The notes beneath the pieces were generated by a model that saw only the letters and a program-made list of their open reading frames with translations, did no database searches and was not told the origin of the DNA. Of a DNA stretch of 8,695 bases, positions 5,998 through 8,695 are shown in pieces. Origin of the DNA: Desulfonema limicola (GTDB taxonomy: Bacteria; Desulfobacterota; Desulfobacteria; Desulfobacterales; DYRC01); assembly GCA_020718925.1 (NCBI GenBank), contig DYRC01000167.1, positions 1 to 8,695 on the forward strand. Reading direction: 5' to 3'. Each line of letters starts with the position of its first letter. Position 1 is the stretch's first letter. The translations under genes and the position numbers were made by a program.

Positions 5998-6024
5998 TAT
6001 AGTGTAATACGGCTTCTGAGTCAA
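5996..6024 (-). promoter_or_regulatory. sigma70-like promoter of hicBA
   Basis: On the minus strand TTGACT (6019-6024, 5 of 6) and TATATT (5996-6001, 5 of 6) are separated by exactly 17 nt. This is among the best promoter matches in the window. The start point would be about 5989, leaving roughly 50 nt of leader before hicB. It lies in the 99-nt gap downstream of ffh, so hicBA can be transcribed independently of ffh. Confidence 0.75.
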
Positions 6025-6037
6025 GAAATTAAAACAG

Positions 6038-7369
6038 CTAAAACGGAAACATGCCCTTGCCCATGCCGCGCATTCCGCCTTTGTTGAATTGCTTGATCAT
6101 TTTCATCACCTGCGTATAATTTTTCAGCAAGCGGTTCACATCCTGCACACTGGTGCCGCTGCCGGTTGAAATCCGCTTTCTCCGGCTTCCGTTGATGATC
6201 GCATGATTGTGCCTTTCCTTGGGCGTCATGGAATTGATAATTGCCTCAATTCGCACCAACTCGCCTTCATCCACCTTGAACTCTTTCATCTGCTTCATCT
6301 GACTCATGCCCGGAATCATGCCGATCAGATCGGTCAGCGATCCCATTTTCCGAATTTGGCGCATCTGACTCCGAAAATCATCCAGCGTGAACTGATTCTG
6401 CCTAAGTTTCTTTTCAAGCTCAACCGCCTGCTTTTCATCTACCACAGACTGGGCTTTTTCAATCAGGGTTAAAACATCGCCCATACCCAGAATCTGAGAT
6501 GCCATGCGCTCCGGATGGAACGGCTCCAATTGGCTCAGTTTTTCGCCCACACCGATAAATTTGATGGGTTTGCCTGTAATTGCTTTGATTGAAAGTGCCG
6601 CGCCCCCGCGCGCATCGCCGTCTGTTTTGCTTAAAATAATTCCGCCGATATTCAACACATCATTAAACGACTTGGCAATATTGACCGCATCCTGACCGGT
6701 CATGGCATCTGCCACCAGCAGAATATCTGACGGACGCATGACATCCCGAATCCGGCGAAGCTCCGCCATCAGTTCTTCATCAATATGAAGTCTGCCCGCA
6801 GTATCTATAATCAGCGTATCACAGGCTTGCCGTTGGGCGTCAATCCGGGCTTCTTTGCAAATATCTACCGGATCCATCGTGGTTTTTGATGCAAATACCG
6901 GAACGCCTAACTGATCGCCTAATTTTTTCAACTGATCAATAGCCGCCGGACGATAGACATCCGCAGGCACCAGATAGGGCTTTTTCCCTTTTTTCCGTAA
7001 ATATACCGAAAGCTTGCCTGCCGTAGTGGTTTTACCGGAACCTTGCAGCCCCACCAGCATCAGCGATACCGGATGCGTACCGGAAAGACTGAGGTCTTCG
7101 TTGCGCGACCCCATCATTTCCGTCAGCTTTTCATTGACGATCTTGACGACCTGCTGCCCCGGCGTCAGGCTTGCCATGACTTCCTGCCCCAACGCCCGCT
7201 CTTTGACGCCTGCAATCAGGTCTTTAACCACCCGGTAATGAACATCCGCTTCCAACAGCGCAAGCCGGACTTCGCGCAAGCCTTCTTCAATATTTTTTTC
7301 AGTGAGTTTGCCGTGTCCTCTGAGTTTCTTGAAGACAAGGTTCAATCTTTCGCTGAGATTATCAAACAT
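6038..7369 (-). CDS. ffh: signal recognition particle GTPase Ffh (SRP54)
   Basis: Cytosolic SRP protein that binds 4.5S RNA and signal sequences of nascent inner-membrane proteins, then docks with FtsY. Domains in order: the N-domain helical bundle (about 1-90) and the G domain with GLQGSGKTTT P-loop (107-115), DVYRPAA (137-143), DTAGR (189-193) and SKTDGDARGG (247-256). The linker GVGEKLSQLEPFHPERM is normal. The methionine-rich M domain (about 300-443) carries GMIPGMSQMKQM and the 4.5S RNA-binding segment SRRKRISTGSGTSVQDVN. It ends in the Gly/Met-rich GGMRGMGKGMFPF. The 443-residue length and all GTPase motifs are intact. CGGAG lies 7 nt before the ATG. The usual downstream partner rpsP is not here; hicBA follows instead. 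Confidence 0.98.
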   Translation of the reverse strand: MFDNLSERLNLVFKKLRGHGKLTEKNIEEGLREVRLALLEADVHYRVVKDLIAGVKERALGQEVMASLTPGQQVVKIVNEKLTEMMGSRNEDLSLSGTHPVSLMLVGLQGSGKTTTAGKLSVYLRKKGKKPYLVPADVYRPAAIDQLKKLGDQLGVPVFASKTTMDPVDICKEARIDAQRQACDTLIIDTAGRLHIDEELMAELRRIRDVMRPSDILLVADAMTGQDAVNIAKSFNDVLNIGGIILSKTDGDARGGAALSIKAITGKPIKFIGVGEKLSQLEPFHPERMASQILGMGDVLTLIEKAQSVVDEKQAVELEKKLRQNQFTLDDFRSQMRQIRKMGSLTDLIGMIPGMSQMKQMKEFKVDEGELVRIEAIINSMTPKERHNHAIINGSRRKRISTGSGTSVQDVNRLLKNYTQVMKMIKQFNKGGMRGMGKGMFPF

Positions 7370-7401
7370 AAAAGCACTCCGATATTTTTCAAACTAAAAT
7401 G

Positions 7402-7428
7402 TTGAAAATAATATGGAAATAGGATAAT
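7402..7428 (+). promoter_or_regulatory. candidate divergent promoter for the lipoprotein gene
   Basis: TTGAAA (7402-7407) and GATAAT (7423-7428) on the plus strand are 15 nt apart, shorter than the ideal 17. Start would be near 7435, with about 35 nt of leader. The spacing makes this weaker than the opposing ffh promoter, whose -35 and -10 it overlaps. Confidence 0.35.
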
Positions 7429-7433
7429 GTCAA
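7405..7433 (-). promoter_or_regulatory. sigma70-like promoter of ffh
   Basis: On the minus strand a perfect TTGACA -35 (7428-7433) and TATTTT -10 (7405-7410, 4 of 6) are separated by 17 nt. Transcription would start near 7398, about 30 nt before the ffh ATG. The element shares bases with a candidate divergent promoter for the lipoprotein gene. Confidence 0.65.
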
Positions 7434-7469
7434 GAAAAATCAAAATTCCTTTGTAAACGGAGAGATAAA

Positions 7470-8015
7470 ATGAAAACAATCATAAGTCTGACAATGATAT
7501 GCGCTGCGTTATGGATCGGTGTGGCGGGATGCGGAGATTCTGGCGGCAAGGATGACGAAGTTATCACCACAACAGTTACGACTCCTGCATTCACCTATTC
7601 CAAAGCCGCTGATTTGACAACGCCGTTTCGCTGCGATGGCGGCACTGTAACTTTTGAAATCAAGCATACCGGAACCTGTGCATATCGCTTTGATCTGATT
7701 AACAAAGATACTCAGAAAGTTCAGGTCAATCTTGGCACCGGATCAGGCGCACTTGATGTGAAAATTGACGAGCCATTGCCTAAAGGCGATTATCTTCTGG
7801 GCGTAACCAGCACATGTACATGGTCGGTCAGCCTTTACGGACCTGTGATTCAATATGCGTCTTATATTCTATGCAGCAATTATATCGGCACACCGGATAC
7901 CAATGCGTGTACAGATCACGGCGGCGTTGCCGGAATTATCGGATGCGACCGCAAAACCGGCTATTTTGTCTGCGGAGACAGCACTATGTCCACCAGCAAA
8001 TGCGGGTGTCCGTAA
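7470..8015 (+). CDS. cysteine-rich lipoprotein of unknown function
   Basis: A 181-residue predicted lipoprotein. The N-terminus has a lysine, a hydrophobic stretch and the lipobox VAGC, with lipidation at C21. Gly at the next position does not signal inner-membrane retention, so outer-membrane placement is likely by the E. coli rule. A short flexible Gly/Asp/Thr-rich linker (about 22-40) precedes a beta-rich domain (about 50-135) with C55, C70, C116 and C135. The C-terminal 35 residues are a compact Cys module: C147-TDHGGV, C159-D, YFVC168-GD, then KC178-GC180. Even Cys counts in each part suggest disulfides in the periplasm. The module resembles small CxxHGGV...C...C tails I have seen on diverse secreted proteins, with no assigned role. 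GGAG lies 7 nt before the ATG. rsmG follows after 21 nt, so the two may be cotranscribed. Confidence 0.82.
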   Translation: MKTIISLTMICAALWIGVAGCGDSGGKDDEVITTTVTTPAFTYSKAADLTTPFRCDGGTVTFEIKHTGTCAYRFDLINKDTQKVQVNLGTGSGALDVKIDEPLPKGDYLLGVTSTCTWSVSLYGPVIQYASYILCSNYIGTPDTNACTDHGGVAGIIGCDRKTGYFVCGDSTMSTSKCGCP

Positions 8016-8036
8016 TTTCGGAAGAATGATCAGACT

Positions 8037-8695
8037 ATGAATATCGGCTCTTCAGAATGGAAAACATTGATTATTTCCGGCGCGAAACTGCTCGGCGTTG
8101 ACATAAACGACCACCATGTCGGGCTGTTTGCCCTTCACGCCCTTGAACTGCTCAAATGGAATCAGAAGATTAACCTGACGGCGATTACGGATCCCGAAGA
8201 GATTGCCATCAAACATTTTGCAGACTCCGTTGCGCCGGCAAAACTGATTCCTGACCATGCCCGCCTGTTGGACATAGGCTCAGGCGGCGGATTTCCGGGC
8301 ATTGTCCTGAAAGTTATCAACCCATCACTCAGGGTTACGCTGATTGATGCATCGCGCAAAAAGGTCAGTTTTCAAAAACAGGTTATCCGAACCCTTAACT
8401 TAAAAGAAATTGACGCGCATCATATCCGGGCAGAAGATTTTGCCAAAACGGAAAATCGCTTTGATATGGTGATCTGCCGGGCATTTTCTGCCTTGGATAT
8501 GTTTGTTTCTATGGCAATCCCGCTTCTTGCCGAACACGCGGCATTGATTGCTATGAAAGGAAAAATTTCCGAATCGGAGATGGCATCCGTAGAAAAGCTG
8601 GCAATGCCGATGAATGCGGGATTGAGCATAGAAAAATATACGCTTCCGTTTGCTGACGCGGACAGAGCTATGCTGAAACTGATGATACGCTCTTC
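8037..8695 (+). CDS. rsmG: 16S rRNA (guanine-527-N7) methyltransferase RsmG, 3' end cut by window
   Basis: SAM-dependent methyltransferase that makes m7G527 in 16S rRNA of the small subunit, formerly GidB. The window holds 219 codons, open to the edge. RsmG proteins are usually about 205-240 residues, so only the last few codons or the stop are missing. Visible family marks are WNQKINLTAI (41-50), the HFADS segment (60-64), the SAM loop LLDIGSGGGFPGI (77-89) and IDASRKKVSF (103-112). RAF at 148-150 and MKGK at 173-176 follow. The start is ATG at 8037, with GGAAGA centred about 14 nt upstream, a rather distant site. Loss of RsmG is known to give low-level streptomycin resistance in several bacteria. 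In many genomes rsmG sits by mnmG or parAB; here its upstream neighbour is a lipoprotein gene. Confidence 0.95.
   Translation, partial: MNIGSSEWKTLIISGAKLLGVDINDHHVGLFALHALELLKWNQKINLTAITDPEEIAIKHFADSVAPAKLIPDHARLLDIGSGGGFPGIVLKVINPSLRVTLIDASRKKVSFQKQVIRTLNLKEIDAHHIRAEDFAKTENRFDMVICRAFSALDMFVSMAIPLLAEHAALIAMKGKISESEMASVEKLAMPMNAGLSIEKYTLPFADADRAMLKLMIRS

Noticed and set aside
8026..8040. A four-codon leader frame (MIRL) whose TGA overlaps the rsmG ATG.
   Set aside because: The GGAAGA directly abuts its ATG, so ribosome loading there is unlikely; most probably chance, and the same purine run better serves rsmG.
8052..8629. Several 65-69-codon minus-strand open frames across the rsmG region.
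   Set aside because: They are antisense to rsmG, whose SAM-binding motifs are intact; no ribosome sites or motifs of their own.

Overview
This 8.7-kb window comes from a Gram-negative bacterial chromosome of moderate G+C. It carries three housekeeping genes (gdhA, ffh, rsmG), a lipoprotein gene with a lipobox, and an envelope module made of an exported DUF3015 protein and a DUF4105 protein with a barrel-like C-terminus. The gene style is compatible with a deltaproteobacterial (Desulfobacterota-type) genome, but that placement is an impression from the protein sequences, not a measurement.

Layout, left to right. On the minus strand: gdhA, NADP-type glutamate dehydrogenase (2-1351), with its own sigma70-like promoter just upstream. 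Next is an MNT/HepT-type toxin-antitoxin pair (genes at 1975-2328 and 1488-1988, overlapping by 14 nt). Then comes a tight minus-strand gene row, read from 5478 downwards: a secreted DUF3015 protein, a large DUF4105 envelope protein, a small cupin and a capless HAD phosphatase-like protein. Gaps inside that row are 4, 13 and 2 nt. A compact hicB-hicA pair follows (5565-5938). Its toxin gene is only 59 codons, starts with GTG and is easily missed. Still on the minus strand is ffh (6038-7369). From a shared divergent intergenic region the plus strand carries a Cys-rich lipoprotein gene (7470-8015) and then rsmG (8037 to the right edge, its last codons cut off).

How the genes relate. ffh, gdhA and rsmG are core functions in protein targeting, ammonium assimilation and 16S rRNA m7G methylation. 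Between ffh and gdhA lies an accessory block: the DUF3015-DUF4105-cupin-HAD row, with a toxin-antitoxin pair on each side. The DUF4105 protein has a His...Cys order and an Asn-Cys motif resembling permuted papain-like (NlpC/P60, LRAT-type) enzymes. It also ends in a barrel-like region with a C-terminal Phe. It therefore looks like an outer-membrane-anchored periplasmic enzyme of unknown substrate, coupled to a small exported partner.

Most notable points: the hidden hicA and its well-formed promoter, where an inverted repeat covers the -10; a HepT homologue in which the expected His and Tyr of the RX4HXY site are Tyr and Phe; the DUF3015/DUF4105 envelope module joined to two cytosolic genes; and paired inverted repeats in the leader of that module. 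No rRNA, tRNA, CRISPR, insertion sequence or phage gene was seen. No gene-free stretch exceeds 140 bases.
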